This document shows positions 44,335-53,932 of a stretch of DNA of 64,000 bases, one piece after another. Position 1 is the stretch's first letter. The number at the start of each line of letters is the position of its first letter. This DNA is from Bordetella pertussis 18323 (GTDB lineage Bacteria > Pseudomonadota > Gammaproteobacteria > Burkholderiales > Burkholderiaceae_B): positions 2,604,001 to 2,668,000 of the forward strand of contig NC_018518.1 of the NCBI RefSeq assembly GCF_000306945.1, read 5' to 3'. Under the pieces are notes generated by a model, which had not been told where the DNA came from, made no database searches, and was given only the letters and a program-made list of their open reading frames with translations. Position numbers and translations under genes: made by a program.

Positions 44335-45435
44335 ATGTTCAAGCGCCGCCTCCTCCAGGCCGCACTGCCCCTCCTGCTGCTCTCGCTGGGAGGCTTCGGC
44401 GCCTGGCTGCTCAGTCTGCCGCCCGCTCCCGCCGGCCTGGCCGGCCCGCCCGTCGCGGCCAGCGAAACAGCCGCCCTGCTGGCCTCGCTGGCGCCCACCC
44501 GGCGGCAACGGCCGCTCATCGCCGTCGTGGGCATCAACGACGCCACCGAGACCACCGACTACCTGGTGCCCACCGGCATCCTGCGGCGCGCCGACGTGGC
44601 CGACGTCGTCACGCTGGCGAGCGGCCCCGGCCCGGTCAGGCTGTTTCCGGCGCTCACCGTCGAGGCCGACGCGACCCTCGCCGCCTTCGACGCGCGCAAC
44701 CCCGCCGGCGCCGACTACGTCATCGTCCCCGCCATGAGCCGCGACGACGATCCCGCCGTCCTCGCCTGGCTGCGCGAGCAGGCGCGCAAGGGCGCAATCA
44801 TCATCGGCGTGTGCGCCGGCGCCAAGGTCGTCGCCGCCGCGGGCCTGCTCGACGGCAAGCGCGCCACCACCCACTGGTACTACCTGAAGGAACTGCTAGG
44901 TGTGAACTGTCAATAGGTTGTATTCGTCCAGGTTGAGTCTGGAGATGGGTACAGCGCGCCCGATGCCTTGGTGGGGTCGATGCCAGTTGTAGTGGTGTAG
45001 CCAGGATTTCATGGCATCGGCTCGGTGTTGGGAGTTCTGGTAGGTGTGAGCGTAAGCCCACTCACGCAAGGCCGACTGGATGAAGCGTTCGGCCTTGCCA
45101 TTGGTCTGTGGGCGGTAAGGTCGGGTAAAGCGGTGCTTGATGCCCAGCTCATGGCACAGCGCGGCGAAGGCGCGGCTGCGAAAGGCCGAGCCATTGTCGG
45201 TGAGCAAGCGCTGGATGGTCACGCCCAGGCATCCGGCGCCATCGCAACCCGCAACAGGATCCGCGTCATCCCGGGCGCGGCGGCCGCCGACTGGCCGGCC
45301 ACGCGGCGCATCGACACCTACACCGACCAGGCGCCAGCGCAAACCCTGGACCGGACCCTGCGCGCCATCGCCGGCCGCTACGGCGCGCCCACCGCCAGCG
45401 TCGTCGCCATGCAGCTCGAATACCCGTGGCGCGGC
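44335..45435 (+). pseudogene. DJ-1/PfpI-family protein broken by IS481-E and a deletion
   Basis: The 5' part (44335-44900) has a signal anchor (LLQAALPLLLLSLGGFGAWLL) and a PfpI-type domain with the nucleophile elbow IIGVCAGAKVVAAAGLLDGKRATTHWYY. At GCTAGG it meets a truncated IS481. After the remnant (45231 onward) a frame reads SGAIATRNRIRVIPGAAAADWPATRRIDTY and ends near MQLEYPW, which looks like the C-terminus of the same protein. The middle and most of the IS are gone. The exact 3' end is uncertain because no stop follows the family end. Confidence 0.75.
44901..45230 (-). mobile_element. IS481: IS481 copy E (truncated, 330 bp)
   Basis: This is the 3' third of IS481, from its right terminal repeat to an internal point after CACGCCCAGGC. 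The other 713 bp, including the left repeat, are missing. The intact end abuts GCTAGG. The remaining reading frame covers transposase residues about 208-316, keeping D217 and E253 but not D139, so it cannot encode an active enzyme. A deletion starting inside the element and ending in the host gene produced it. Confidence 0.95.
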
Positions 45436-45507
45436 GAGTACGCGGCAACGGCTTGGCGCGCGACATCCGCGTACGCTGGGCGTGTTCTTTCGCACGCCGC
45501 AGCCCCG

Positions 45508-45942
45508 CTATTGCCCGCCAGCGCCGCGCCTCAATACCTTGAGCTCTCCGGAAATGCCATCCAGCTCGACCACGTCACCCGTTCGCACCGCCGACCTGGG
45601 GCTTTCCCGAAAGCCATCCATGATGGGCAGCCCGGCGAGCGCGGCGCCCTGCACGAATACGGGATTGGTCGTGTCGCAAACCAACGCAATAGGCGCCGTC
45701 CCCCTGGACTTGAGGTTCAGCAAGGCCCAACCAGTGGCCACTCCGCCTTTCGTGTTCTTGAAAATCAGCACCTTGCCAGAAATGCTTTGACCATAGAGGT
45801 CATGCGACGGGCGCACGACCTTGCCGGTCGACGCATCGACGTCATACCACATACTGATGGCGTCATTCGAAACCAGCGCCTCGCCCACCACCTTGTCGGG
45901 AAGGCTGCGCAGGGCCCTCAATACCGGAAGGTCTCTATTCAT
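45508..45942 (-). CDS. aconitase X small (swivel) subunit, DUF126
   Basis: This 144-aa beta-barrel swivel domain has the AcnX small-subunit pattern: VVGEALVSNDAISMWYDVDASTGKVV, GKVLIFKNTKGGVATGWALLNLK, and PVFVQGAALAGLPIMDGF. It partners the large subunit, whose 3' end it overlaps by 8 bp. AcnX enzymes dehydrate hydroxyacids or hydroxyprolines, including cis-3-hydroxy-L-proline in bacteria. Confidence 0.92.
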   Translation of the reverse strand: MNRDLPVLRALRSLPDKVVGEALVSNDAISMWYDVDASTGKVVRPSHDLYGQSISGKVLIFKNTKGGVATGWALLNLKSRGTAPIALVCDTTNPVFVQGAALAGLPIMDGFRESPRSAVRTGDVVELDGISGELKVLRRGAGGQ

Positions 45943-47170
45943 CGCGAGGCTCCGTAGCGGCGCGGATGCAGTCCTCCAGGCGACACAACTGTATCTGGTA
46001 GCCGTGCCCACCCATTATGTTGGCCAGCTTTGCGGAATTCGTCGTCAGACGTGAGAAGCGGTTCAGAGAAGCCAGAATCCGCGGAGTCAGCAGGTAAAAA
46101 CAGACACCTGTCAGGATTTCCACGCCCGCGGCAGTCAGCCTGTTCTTGACGCCGCTGGCCTCGATCTCGGCGACCACTGACTCGGGGGCCGTGACGAACA
46201 TGCGCACGCCGGCCGCCACATTCTTTCCCAGCATGGCGTCGGCGATCAGCGTCAATTCTTGGGCGGAGAGTTGCGGCGCGCTGAACACCACAATGTCCGG
46301 ATGCGCGAAGTCCGCATCATAGGCCTGAAAGACGCGCTCCAGCGCGTCTGCTTCCACATCCAGGATCCTGATATTACGCTCGGCGCTAAGCGTGGACGCC
46401 AGGTCCGGCGCTTCCGGCGTCACGCCCACGATGTGAAACATCGCAATCGAGCCAAAACTGGCCAGCGCCGCGCCCAGATGCTTGAGTGCATCGCTGTCGG
46501 GGCGAACGTCAAGCCCGGTAAAAACGGGAACATCCCAATAGCCGTTCATGGTCTTGCCAACCAGGCAGCCCAGCGCTCCCCATTCCGCCAACTCACGCGG
46601 CGCGGCATGCACGCGTACGATCACGTTCGCCTTGCGCGGCTCGTCCAGATGAAAACCATAGCGGGGCACGCGTCCGGTCATGGACGCGGCCAGGGCCGAC
46701 GGCCCGGCCTCAAAGTTCGAGCGCGCACCGTAAACCGAATTGGCGTAAATGACCGAGCCTGTGTCACCCCACCCCAGGTGCTCGCCCAGGCCGGGCTGCA
46801 TGTGGGTCTGGTAGATGATGCAGTTGTTGCATTGCTTGAAGCCCATTTCGCCGAAGGCGGCGACCGTGCGCGTCTCGATCTCGATGGCGCCGGGGTCCTG
46901 CCGTAGTCTGGCGCCGTGGAACTCGACGCCACGCGGGTCCGTGATCGTATGCGTCGCGCATGAACCGCCCTGGCGCGCAATGTGCTCCAGGAACTCCGTG
47001 CCTACGACGCCCAGCTCCTCCACGTCGCCCGATACATGTACGGAACTTACTTCGACCATGTCTTCGGCGCCGAAGTATTCACCGACCTGTTTCTGCAACT
47101 GCAGGGCCCACTGCAATGTCGGCCCGCGTCGGCCATCCAGCATGGCTTGCTCTTCCAAGGTCAAATTCAT
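45935..47170 (-). CDS. aconitase X large (catalytic) subunit, DUF521
   Basis: This 411-aa catalytic subunit has the AcnX landmarks: LTLEEQAMLDGRRGPTLQWALQLQ at the start, SVHVSGDVEELG, THTITDPRGVEF, CNNCIIYQTHMQPGLGEHLGWGDTGSVIYANSVYGARSNFEAGPSALAASMTGRVP (cysteines for the iron centre), and IMGGHGYQIQ near the end. It lies 7 bp downstream of the permease gene. In Proteobacteria type I AcnX acts on cis-3-hydroxy-L-proline, but the amidohydrolase and ABC genes here suggest another substrate is possible. Confidence 0.93.
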   Translation of the reverse strand: MNLTLEEQAMLDGRRGPTLQWALQLQKQVGEYFGAEDMVEVSSVHVSGDVEELGVVGTEFLEHIARQGGSCATHTITDPRGVEFHGARLRQDPGAIEIETRTVAAFGEMGFKQCNNCIIYQTHMQPGLGEHLGWGDTGSVIYANSVYGARSNFEAGPSALAASMTGRVPRYGFHLDEPRKANVIVRVHAAPRELAEWGALGCLVGKTMNGYWDVPVFTGLDVRPDSDALKHLGAALASFGSIAMFHIVGVTPEAPDLASTLSAERNIRILDVEADALERVFQAYDADFAHPDIVVFSAPQLSAQELTLIADAMLGKNVAAGVRMFVTAPESVVAEIEASGVKNRLTAAGVEILTGVCFYLLTPRILASLNRFSRLTTNSAKLANIMGGHGYQIQLCRLEDCIRAATEPRDE

Positions 47171-47177
47171 GATGTGC

Positions 47178-47972
47178 TCAGCGTGAAGGATTGGGATGGT
47201 ATTTGCGCGCCCAGCGGCCAATGATTAGGTCGAATATCCGATCGGCCCCGTATCCCAGGCAGCCAAGCACGAAGATCCCGACGAAGATCTTGTCCGTCGC
47301 CATCCAGAGCCGCGAATTGAGGATCAGGTAGCCGATGCCGGATTCCGCCGCGAGCATTTCGGCGGCGATGACGGTCATGAAGGAGATCCCCATGGAGACA
47401 CGCATCCCGGTAAGAATGGGGCTCACCGTCGAGGGAATGACGACGTGCCTGAAGATCTGCCAGCGTGTCGCGCCGAACATCTGCGCCGCGCGAATCTTGT
47501 TGACGTGCGCGTCGGCCACCCCCGCGACGGCGCTCAGGGCGACTGTAAAAACGGTTCCATAGACGATGATGAATATCTTGGACGTCTCACCCACACCGAA
47601 CCAGATCATGGCCGGAGACACCCACGCGATGGGAGGAACGAAGCGGAAAAACTGCAAATAGGGATTGAACGCCGTACGTACCATGGGGAAGTAGCCGATG
47701 AGCAACCCCACCACGATGCCGATCGCTGACCCGATGGTGAAACCGGCCACGATGCGGGCCAAGCTGACGGCGGCGTCCACGATGATCGAGCCGGACTCCA
47801 GCATCCGCACGCCTTCCCGCAGCGTGGCCTGAGGCCCCGGAAACAGAATGGATGGAAACAGGCTGCCGCTGGCCCAGGCCCAGACGGCCAGGCCGCAAAG
47901 AATCGAGACGATGAAAATGGTCAGGTGCTGAAGTTTGCCTGGAGTTGACTCCGGCAGGACATACGCTTTCAT
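47178..47972 (-). CDS. ABC importer permease (SsuC/TauC type)
   Basis: This 264-aa permease has six helices and the BPD_transp_1 loop AAQMFGATRWQIFRHVVIPSTVSPILTGMRVSMG near residues 165-198. The ATG at 47972 overlaps the ATPase stop by 4 bp (ATGA). It works with the ATPase and binding protein encoded just upstream. Confidence 0.94.
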   Translation of the reverse strand: MKAYVLPESTPGKLQHLTIFIVSILCGLAVWAWASGSLFPSILFPGPQATLREGVRMLESGSIIVDAAVSLARIVAGFTIGSAIGIVVGLLIGYFPMVRTAFNPYLQFFRFVPPIAWVSPAMIWFGVGETSKIFIIVYGTVFTVALSAVAGVADAHVNKIRAAQMFGATRWQIFRHVVIPSTVSPILTGMRVSMGISFMTVIAAEMLAAESGIGYLILNSRLWMATDKIFVGIFVLGCLGYGADRIFDLIIGRWARKYHPNPSR

Positions 47973-48772
47973 GCCAACTCTCCTTCCAGTCGAGCGCCAC
48001 GAGCGGCGGCGACCTCTTCGCTGATCAGTCCGCTGATGCGGTTGTACATCTGGCCGAAGTCGGGATGGCCCCGGTCTCTCGGCCGGGGCTGGCTGCAGGT
48101 CACCACCTCCTTGACGCTGGAACTCGGTCCCGCTCGCATCACCACGATGCGGTCCGCCAACGCTACGGCTTCCGCAATGTCGTGCGTGACGAAGAACACA
48201 GTGCGATGGGTCTGCCTCCAGATCTCGACCAGTTCGTCCTGCAAGGTCGCGCGCGTCTGCGCGTCGAGCTGGCCGAAAGGCTCGTCCATCAGCAGGACCT
48301 CTGCGTCGCACGCCAGCACTCTCGCGATATTGACGCGCTGCTTCATGCCGCCCGACAGTTGCGAGGGAAACTTGTTCTCCTGCCCGCGCAGGCCCACGAT
48401 ATCGAGATAGGCGCGCGCCTTCTGGCGGCGTTCCCGCGGCGGCACGCGAGCAATGCGCAAACCGAACTCCACGTTCTCCAGGGCAGTCAGCCAGTGATAC
48501 AGGGAGTCGTCTCCCTGGAAGACGACGCCGCGCTCCATGCCCGGCCCCTCGATCGACTTGCCGTTCAACGAAATGGCGCCCCGGTCCGGGCGTTCGAACC
48601 CGGCAATCAGGTTGAGCACGGTCGTCTTGCCGCAACCGCTGGGACCAAGAATGCAGACGAACTCGCCGCGCCGAAGCTGCAGGGACATCCCGCCGAGCAC
48701 ATCTGGGTCCCCAGGTTTTGCGCCCGGGTGCTTGAACCGGACGTCATCCAGGACCAGATAATCGAATTCCAT
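47969..48772 (-). CDS. ABC importer ATPase (SsuB/TauB type)
   Basis: This 267-aa ATPase has Walker A GPSGCGKTT near residue 44, Q-loop VVFQGDDSLYHWLTALENVEFGL, signature LSGGMKQR, Walker B EVLLMDEPFGQLD and H-loop VFFVTHDIAEA. It belongs to the nitrate/sulfonate/taurine importer branch. It is preceded by the NMT1-type binding protein gene. Confidence 0.95.
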   Translation of the reverse strand: MEFDYLVLDDVRFKHPGAKPGDPDVLGGMSLQLRRGEFVCILGPSGCGKTTVLNLIAGFERPDRGAISLNGKSIEGPGMERGVVFQGDDSLYHWLTALENVEFGLRIARVPPRERRQKARAYLDIVGLRGQENKFPSQLSGGMKQRVNIARVLACDAEVLLMDEPFGQLDAQTRATLQDELVEIWRQTHRTVFFVTHDIAEAVALADRIVVMRAGPSSSVKEVVTCSQPRPRDRGHPDFGQMYNRISGLISEEVAAARGARLEGELA

Positions 48773-48798
48773 GCCCCCCCTTGTTCACGCACGAACTC

Positions 48799-49776
48799 TT
48801 ATTGGTTTACGACCGCCGCCGGCACGCTGCGCAGGACATCGGGCACAAGCATGCCATCGACCAGCCCCGCCACGTCTGCGCTCTGGATCAAACCCTTGTC
48901 CTTCAACCACCCTCCCGCGCGAACCAGATCGGCCTTGAGCACCTCCGGCGATTCCAACCTGTATTTGAGCTGCTCGAACTGGCGCGGCGCATCCGCCTCG
49001 GGCACCTTGAATACGCGGGACAGGACCGCCGCGGCTTCGGCCGCGTTATTGGGATCGTTGAGCCAACGGGTGGCATCGCCGATCGCCAACAAGGTCTTCT
49101 TTACGTCCTCGGGCCGCTCGCGCAGGAACTTCTCGGAGAAGTTCGTCAGAAACTGCATCGTGTAGATGCCGTTCTGACCGGACATCTCTACGACCTTGAA
49201 ATCCTTCACGACAGACCTTGCCCGGCTGAACCAGGGCTCCCAGGCGAAGATGGCCTGCACATCTCCGCGCGCGAGCAAGGGAACCATCTCCGGCGTCGCG
49301 ACGTTGACCAGCTTCAGCGCATCGCGCGAGATGCCGTAATGCTGGAAGTACTGGTCCATGTAATACTCGCCAGCGGTTCCCTTTGGATAGGCGACGCTTT
49401 TGCCGACCAGGTCCTGCGCGCCATTGATGCCGCTGATCGCCGCCAGTCCGATCAGGTCCTTGCTATAGGCGCCACGGGCCACGGTCTTGATCTTGGCCCC
49501 TTTTGCCCTGGGTCCCAAGGTCGATATTTCCGATGACATGGCGACGTCCGCATCGCCGGCGACCACGGCCTCCAGCGCCATGGCCCCGCTGGCGAACTGC
49601 TTGTACGCCGCGTCTACGCCGCGCTGCTTGGCGTATCCCTTGTCCACGGCAATCACCAAAGGCAGGAATACGGCGTCCACGCCGGTGGCGAACTTGACCG
49701 GCTCTGCCGCTTCCGAACGAACGGCGGCCGCAACGATGAGCAGCGGCAGGACTGCGATGAGATTTCGACGAAGCAT
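48799..49776 (-). CDS. NMT1/THI5-like ABC substrate-binding protein
   Basis: This 325-aa periplasmic receptor has a signal peptide (LIAVLPLLIVAAAVRSEAAE) and the SsuA/NMT1 pattern: GVDAVFLPLVIAVDKGYAKQRGVD, ASGAMALEAVVAGDADVAMSSE, then VAYPKGTAGEYYMDQYFQHYGI and VQAIFAWEPWFSRA. The ligand is not evident; relatives bind sulfonates, pyrimidines and aromatic acids. Confidence 0.92.
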   Translation of the reverse strand: MLRRNLIAVLPLLIVAAAVRSEAAEPVKFATGVDAVFLPLVIAVDKGYAKQRGVDAAYKQFASGAMALEAVVAGDADVAMSSEISTLGPRAKGAKIKTVARGAYSKDLIGLAAISGINGAQDLVGKSVAYPKGTAGEYYMDQYFQHYGISRDALKLVNVATPEMVPLLARGDVQAIFAWEPWFSRARSVVKDFKVVEMSGQNGIYTMQFLTNFSEKFLRERPEDVKKTLLAIGDATRWLNDPNNAAEAAAVLSRVFKVPEADAPRQFEQLKYRLESPEVLKADLVRAGGWLKDKGLIQSADVAGLVDGMLVPDVLRSVPAAVVNQ

Positions 49777-49804
49777 GGTTGGACTCCCTCAAAGATAATG
49801 ACGT

Positions 49805-51376
49805 TTACGGCCTGGACGACTCGAACACCAACTTTCCCCCTAAGGTCTTCAGGATGGGAATCGCCGCAATCTCGTGCGGCATGCACTGGTGCGGATCGCG
49901 GCCCAGCATCACGGCATCGGCCGCCTTGGATACCGCGAGCGTGCCCGTTTCGCTTTCCTGAAAACCCAGCCAGGCGCCGTTGTAGGTGCACATCCGGATT
50001 GCCTCGGTCATCGAGACGCTCTGGTCCCGGTCGATCTGGTTGTCGACCAGCAACTGGATCCAGCGCAAGGGATCGGCCGGATGCACGGGCAGATCGGCGC
50101 CGCAACTGGCAATCGCGCCGCTGTCGAGAATCTCGCGGTAGGTATCGATGCGCTTGTATCTCCGCTCGCCCAAGCGCTCGAAGAAAATGCCGTCCCGGCC
50201 GCCCCACAAATGCGTGAAGATGGGCTGGACGGCCAGCCCGACCCCCAGATCTGCGGCGCGGCGCACATGGTCGCGCGAAGGAACATGAAAATGCTCGATG
50301 CGCGGCCGCAGATCGGTCCGGCCCGTCTCTTCAATAGCGCGTTCGTAGGTGGCGAGCAGTTGCTCGATAGCCGCATCGCCCATGGCGTGCATGCCAACCT
50401 GCATGCCCCGCTCGAACGCCGCAATCACGAAGTTGTGCAGTTTGATGCTCTCCTGGAACAACGAACCCCGCTCTTCGCTGCAACAGTACGGATCCACCAT
50501 GGCGGCCGTCTGGATATTGGGCATTCCATCCAGGCAATTCCGCCCGCACCCGCCGACGCCACTCACTCCCAGCTGCATGGCGCGTTCGACGTCGAAGGTC
50601 TCGTAGTAAGGGACCACGTGTATCGGCAATTCGTGACGAAACCGCATCAATAATTCGATGTCGCGGTCCGCGCTCATCCGGCTGCCCTCGAAAGCATGGA
50701 CCGTGGTCACCCCGCGCGTCGCGCCCAGTTGCGTCACGTGCTGAAACATCTGCCTCGCCTCGTCGTCCGAAATGAAACCGAACACGCGCTGGCGGGCCGG
50801 CACATTCGCTGCATCGTTCAGGAACGCCCCGGTCGGACTGCCATCCGCGGCAAGTTCGACCCCAGGCGTACTCAGCGGAATCTCCAGCATCCGGAATGCC
50901 TTGCTATTGACCAGGCTGGCGTGGAACGAGTCCTCCGCCAGCCATACCGGGCGGCCGCCCGACACCTGGTCGAGCTCTTGCCGGGTCGGATAGCGCTTTT
51001 CCTTGAGCCGACCGGCGGCCACGCCGTAGCCGCGTATCCACTCGCCCTCGGGCGTAGACTGCGCCCGGCTCCGGACCATGTCGAGCAGATCGCTCAAACA
51101 GGCTGCCTCGGTCAGATCGAGCGCCTGGGCCACCACGCCGCCGAACATCAGATGGGAGTGCGAGTCGATGAATCCGGGCAACAGCGTGCTTCCTCGAGCA
51201 TCGACCACGGTCGCGGCCCGCCCGGCCAGCGGCGACAGCTCCTGCGTCGTTCCCAATGCAAGGATTCGCCCCGCAGCGAAGGCGATGGCCTGGGCGTGCG
51301 GGCAGTCACGATCGAGCGTCAGGATATTGGCGTTGATGATGACCGTATCCACGTCGGCCAAGGTAGTTGGGTTCAT
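49805..51376 (-). CDS. YtcJ-like amidohydrolase (Amidohydro_3)
   Basis: This 523-aa metal-dependent hydrolase has the N-terminal HxH motif in LLPGFIDSHSHLMFGG, a middle region with MHAMGDAAIEQLLATYERAIEETG, the zinc His in RIEHFHVPSRD, and the catalytic Asp near SCGADLPVHPADPLRWIQ. Family members cleave N-formyl or cyclic amides, and some (NfdA, AepA-like) act on amino acid derivatives. The ATG at 51376 follows GAGAGGG; it sits 10 bp downstream of the iclR stop. It may generate the substrate of AcnX. Confidence 0.9.
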   Translation of the reverse strand: MNPTTLADVDTVIINANILTLDRDCPHAQAIAFAAGRILALGTTQELSPLAGRAATVVDARGSTLLPGFIDSHSHLMFGGVVAQALDLTEAACLSDLLDMVRSRAQSTPEGEWIRGYGVAAGRLKEKRYPTRQELDQVSGGRPVWLAEDSFHASLVNSKAFRMLEIPLSTPGVELAADGSPTGAFLNDAANVPARQRVFGFISDDEARQMFQHVTQLGATRGVTTVHAFEGSRMSADRDIELLMRFRHELPIHVVPYYETFDVERAMQLGVSGVGGCGRNCLDGMPNIQTAAMVDPYCCSEERGSLFQESIKLHNFVIAAFERGMQVGMHAMGDAAIEQLLATYERAIEETGRTDLRPRIEHFHVPSRDHVRRAADLGVGLAVQPIFTHLWGGRDGIFFERLGERRYKRIDTYREILDSGAIASCGADLPVHPADPLRWIQLLVDNQIDRDQSVSMTEAIRMCTYNGAWLGFQESETGTLAVSKAADAVMLGRDPHQCMPHEIAAIPILKTLGGKLVFESSRP

Positions 51377-51386
51377 GCGGGCCCTC

Positions 51387-52208
51387 TCACGAATTGCGAC
51401 GGGAAGGCGCCGCCGCCTGCGCCAGGCCCGCCGGCCCGGCAACCTCGACAGCGGACAACCGGCCGACATAGCCGAGTTGCCTGGATATTTGCAGCGCCGC
51501 CTTTTGCGCTCTTTGTCCCAGTTCGTGCAACCGCCAATCGGAAAGCCGGCTGCTCGGCGCGGAAATCCCCAGGCTTGCCACGACCCGTCCGGTGGCATCG
51601 AAGATCGGTGCGGCCCCGCCCCCTGTATCCGGCCGCCATGCCCCCAGGAACGCGGCGTAACCTCGTTCGCGTATGATCCGCAGCTCTTCCATCAATCGCG
51701 CGCGATCAACGATGGAGGCCGGCGCGGTGCCCTCGAGTTCGTCCGGCAGCATCGCCAGCAGCTCCTGCTCGTCCATGTTGGCCAGCACCGCCAGGCCGCT
51801 GACCGTGCAATTGGCCGGCGTGCGGGCGCCGACCGGAAGATGGACGCGGATGGTCTGGTCCGGCTCGAGCGTATGCAGGGTGATCATGGAGAAACCGTCG
51901 CGCACCGAGAGATAAGTGCTTTCCAGCGTCTCCTTGGTCAGCGCCTCCATCAGCGGAGCCGCTGTCGTCAGCAGCGTGCGCTGGGGCACGCCCACCCCGA
52001 GTTCGATGATCCTGGGCCCCAGGCGCCATCCCCCGCCCGGCCCCTTCTCGGCGTATCCGCGGCTTTCGAACGTGGACAGGATGCGGAACACCCCTGATTT
52101 CGAGACACCCACATTGCGCGCGACAGCCGACAGCGCGATGTCGGATTCGCTCTTGCCGACGGCCTCGAGCACATCCAGTGCATTCAGCAAATACTCTAAG
52201 TGTTTCAC
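51387..52208 (-). CDS. IclR-family transcriptional regulator
   Basis: This 273-aa regulator has an N-terminal winged HTH (LNALDVLEAVGKSESDIALSAVARNVGVSKSGVFRILSTFESRGY, residues 8-52) and an IclR effector domain (STYLSVRDGFSMITLHTLEP, then LPVGARTPANCTVSGLAVLA). It starts with GTG at 52208 and no ATG or clear Shine-Dalgarno is near. It is first in the operon amidohydrolase-SBP-ATPase-permease-AcnX and probably regulates it. Confidence 0.93.
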   Translation of the reverse strand: MKHLEYLLNALDVLEAVGKSESDIALSAVARNVGVSKSGVFRILSTFESRGYAEKGPGGGWRLGPRIIELGVGVPQRTLLTTAAPLMEALTKETLESTYLSVRDGFSMITLHTLEPDQTIRVHLPVGARTPANCTVSGLAVLANMDEQELLAMLPDELEGTAPASIVDRARLMEELRIIRERGYAAFLGAWRPDTGGGAAPIFDATGRVVASLGISAPSSRLSDWRLHELGQRAQKAALQISRQLGYVGRLSAVEVAGPAGLAQAAAPSRRNS

Positions 52209-52212
52209 TATG

Positions 52213-52246
52213 GAGAACGATGTTTTGATATAGAGAACAAATTCTC
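52213..52246. promoter_or_regulatory. candidate IclR operator
   Basis: Two GAGAAC boxes start 20 bp apart (52213 and 52233), two helical turns on the same face. The second is part of an inverted repeat GAGAA-CAAA-TTCTC (52233-52246). The boxes directly abut the iclR start codon. Autoregulation is the simplest reading. Confidence 0.5.
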
Positions 52247-52622
52247 CGACTGGAAAAGCCCCAACGTCAAGGCAGGGTTTCTACGCCCCCACGCCGAAAC
52301 ACCGCAGCGGCGCCAGTGGCGCGGGCGGTGGCAAATTGATCCAGGGATGAAGCGCGGAATGCGGCAGGATGTTCCACAGTGCTCGCATCGTGCGTGAATG
52401 CGCGGCCTCGACGACGGTAATGTGCGAATGGCGAAGTCCGGACGCCGCGCCAGGTCATGCTGCGGTCCGCTCGGATCTACCCGATGCGCAGACTCATTGT
52501 CTTCATCGCAGCCGATGCGGACTCAAATCGGGATCGTCGTCGCGCTGACCGCCCTGACCGCGCGCAAACTGGCCGCGCACGCATGATCAGGCCGACGGTC
52601 TGGCGGCGCCCCGGGGCGGCGC
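52247..52622. other. intergenic stretch without a recognised gene
   Basis: About 375 bp lie between iclR and the end of the SLAC1/TehA gene. Open frames here are short, basic and without RBS. A GC-rich inverted repeat near 52605-52650 (CGCCCCGG repeated) could help terminate the TehA transcript. The iclR promoter must lie near the right of 52246, but I cannot pick hexamers. Confidence 0.4.
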
Positions 52623-53701
52623 TCACGCCCCGGCGGGCCGCCGCAGCGCCTGAGCCAGCGCCCCCAACAGCCCCAGCGCCGCCAGCGCCCAGGCGGCCAA
52701 CGCCGCCCACATGAAAGCCCGCGCCAGCGGCTCCAGCCAGGCCTGCTCCAGCGCCAACGCCAGATGGTGCGTCGCCATCGCGTACATACCCAGCGGAAAC
52801 ACCATTGCCCAGTACAGGCCCTCATAGCGCAAGGGATGGCGCTGCAGGCCATGGCGCCACACGCCCAGCACCAGCAGCAGCGGAATCCACCAGCTGCCGC
52901 CGGCCCAGAACAGCAGCGTCACGCCCTGCACGAAAGGCTGCACTGTCTGCAGCAAAGGCCAGGCGTGCGACTGCTGCAACAGCAGCGTGCCGGCCAGCGT
53001 CGAAATCGCCATCGCGCCCATATTGATCCAGTACGGCGGCGACAGATCGGTCGGCGACAGCGGCAGGAACATGATGCGATAGAAAATCAGCGACATCAGC
53101 AAGGCATACAGCACGCCGCCCCACAGCCACAGACCCAGCAGGGCCAGCGCCAACCGCCCCTGCCACGCCTCGTCCAGGCCGGCGCGAGCAACGCCCCCAG
53201 CCCCACCAGCGCCTGCGTCGCCACCACCGCCAGCAGCCAGCCGCCGCTCATGCACTGCTCCAGGCGCGGCTTGTCGCGCTTGACCATCACCGCCGCGAAA
53301 ATGCCGTAGCTCAGCACCACCCACAGCACCACCGCCACCGCTTCCAGCCACATCGCCGCCCCTCGCGCATCGGCCAGCAACAGGCATTGCCCGCCCAGCA
53401 CGCCGCTGGCCGCCACCGCCGTGAAGAAGCCCGGCGCGCACCCGTGATCGCAGGCATCGTTGCGCATGCGCCGCGGATGGCGCAGCAACCGCGCCAGGTT
53501 CAGCCCCCACACCACCGCATACAGCAGCACGTTCAGCGCGAACAGCCAGCGCCCCACCGACGGCAAGCCCAGCGAAGCACAGGCCAGCGACACTATGCCG
53601 GTAGCCATGACGATGCCGAAACTGGCCGGCGACAGCCCGGCCAGCAAGCCCGGATTTGCAGGGGCCGAAGAAGGGGCGAGCTCAGGACCGCGCGGGGACA
53701 T
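52623..53701 (-). pseudogene. SLAC1/TehA (TDT family) transporter, frameshifted
   Basis: The N-terminal half (GLSPASFGIVMATGIVSLACASLG, then MRNDACDHGCAPGFFTAVAASGVLGGQ) and the C-terminal half (GLDEAWQGRLALALLGLWLWGGVLYALLMSLIFYRIMF and on) are in different frames. The switch lies between about 53165 and 53205, and one missing base would restore 359 aa. A run of five G in the coding strand (CTGGGGGCG) in that interval is the likely slip site. About ten helices are present in total, so the intact gene would be a voltage-independent anion or C4-dicarboxylate transporter. Confidence 0.85.
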
Positions 53702-53932
53702 GTTTTGACCGAGGGTGGAGTTCAGGGATCAAGCTATCGGGCAAAATACCATATAACCCCGGCTGGCCAGGCCCGCGCCGCGAGCCTCGCTTCACCTTGC
53801 GCACCTCGGCCTCGGCCGGCGCCAGCGCCGTGCCGTCCTGCGCGGCGGGCATGCTGGGCACGGCAATGACGCAGGGCTTGATCGCCTACGCGGACAGCGG
53901 CGCAAGACCGCGCGAGCCGTGCGTAGCCCGGG

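Noticed and set aside
42535..44874. A 779-codon minus-strand frame opposite the SulP gene
   Set aside because: Shadow of a convincing transporter gene; composition dominated by Gly, His, Gln and Asp with no domain.
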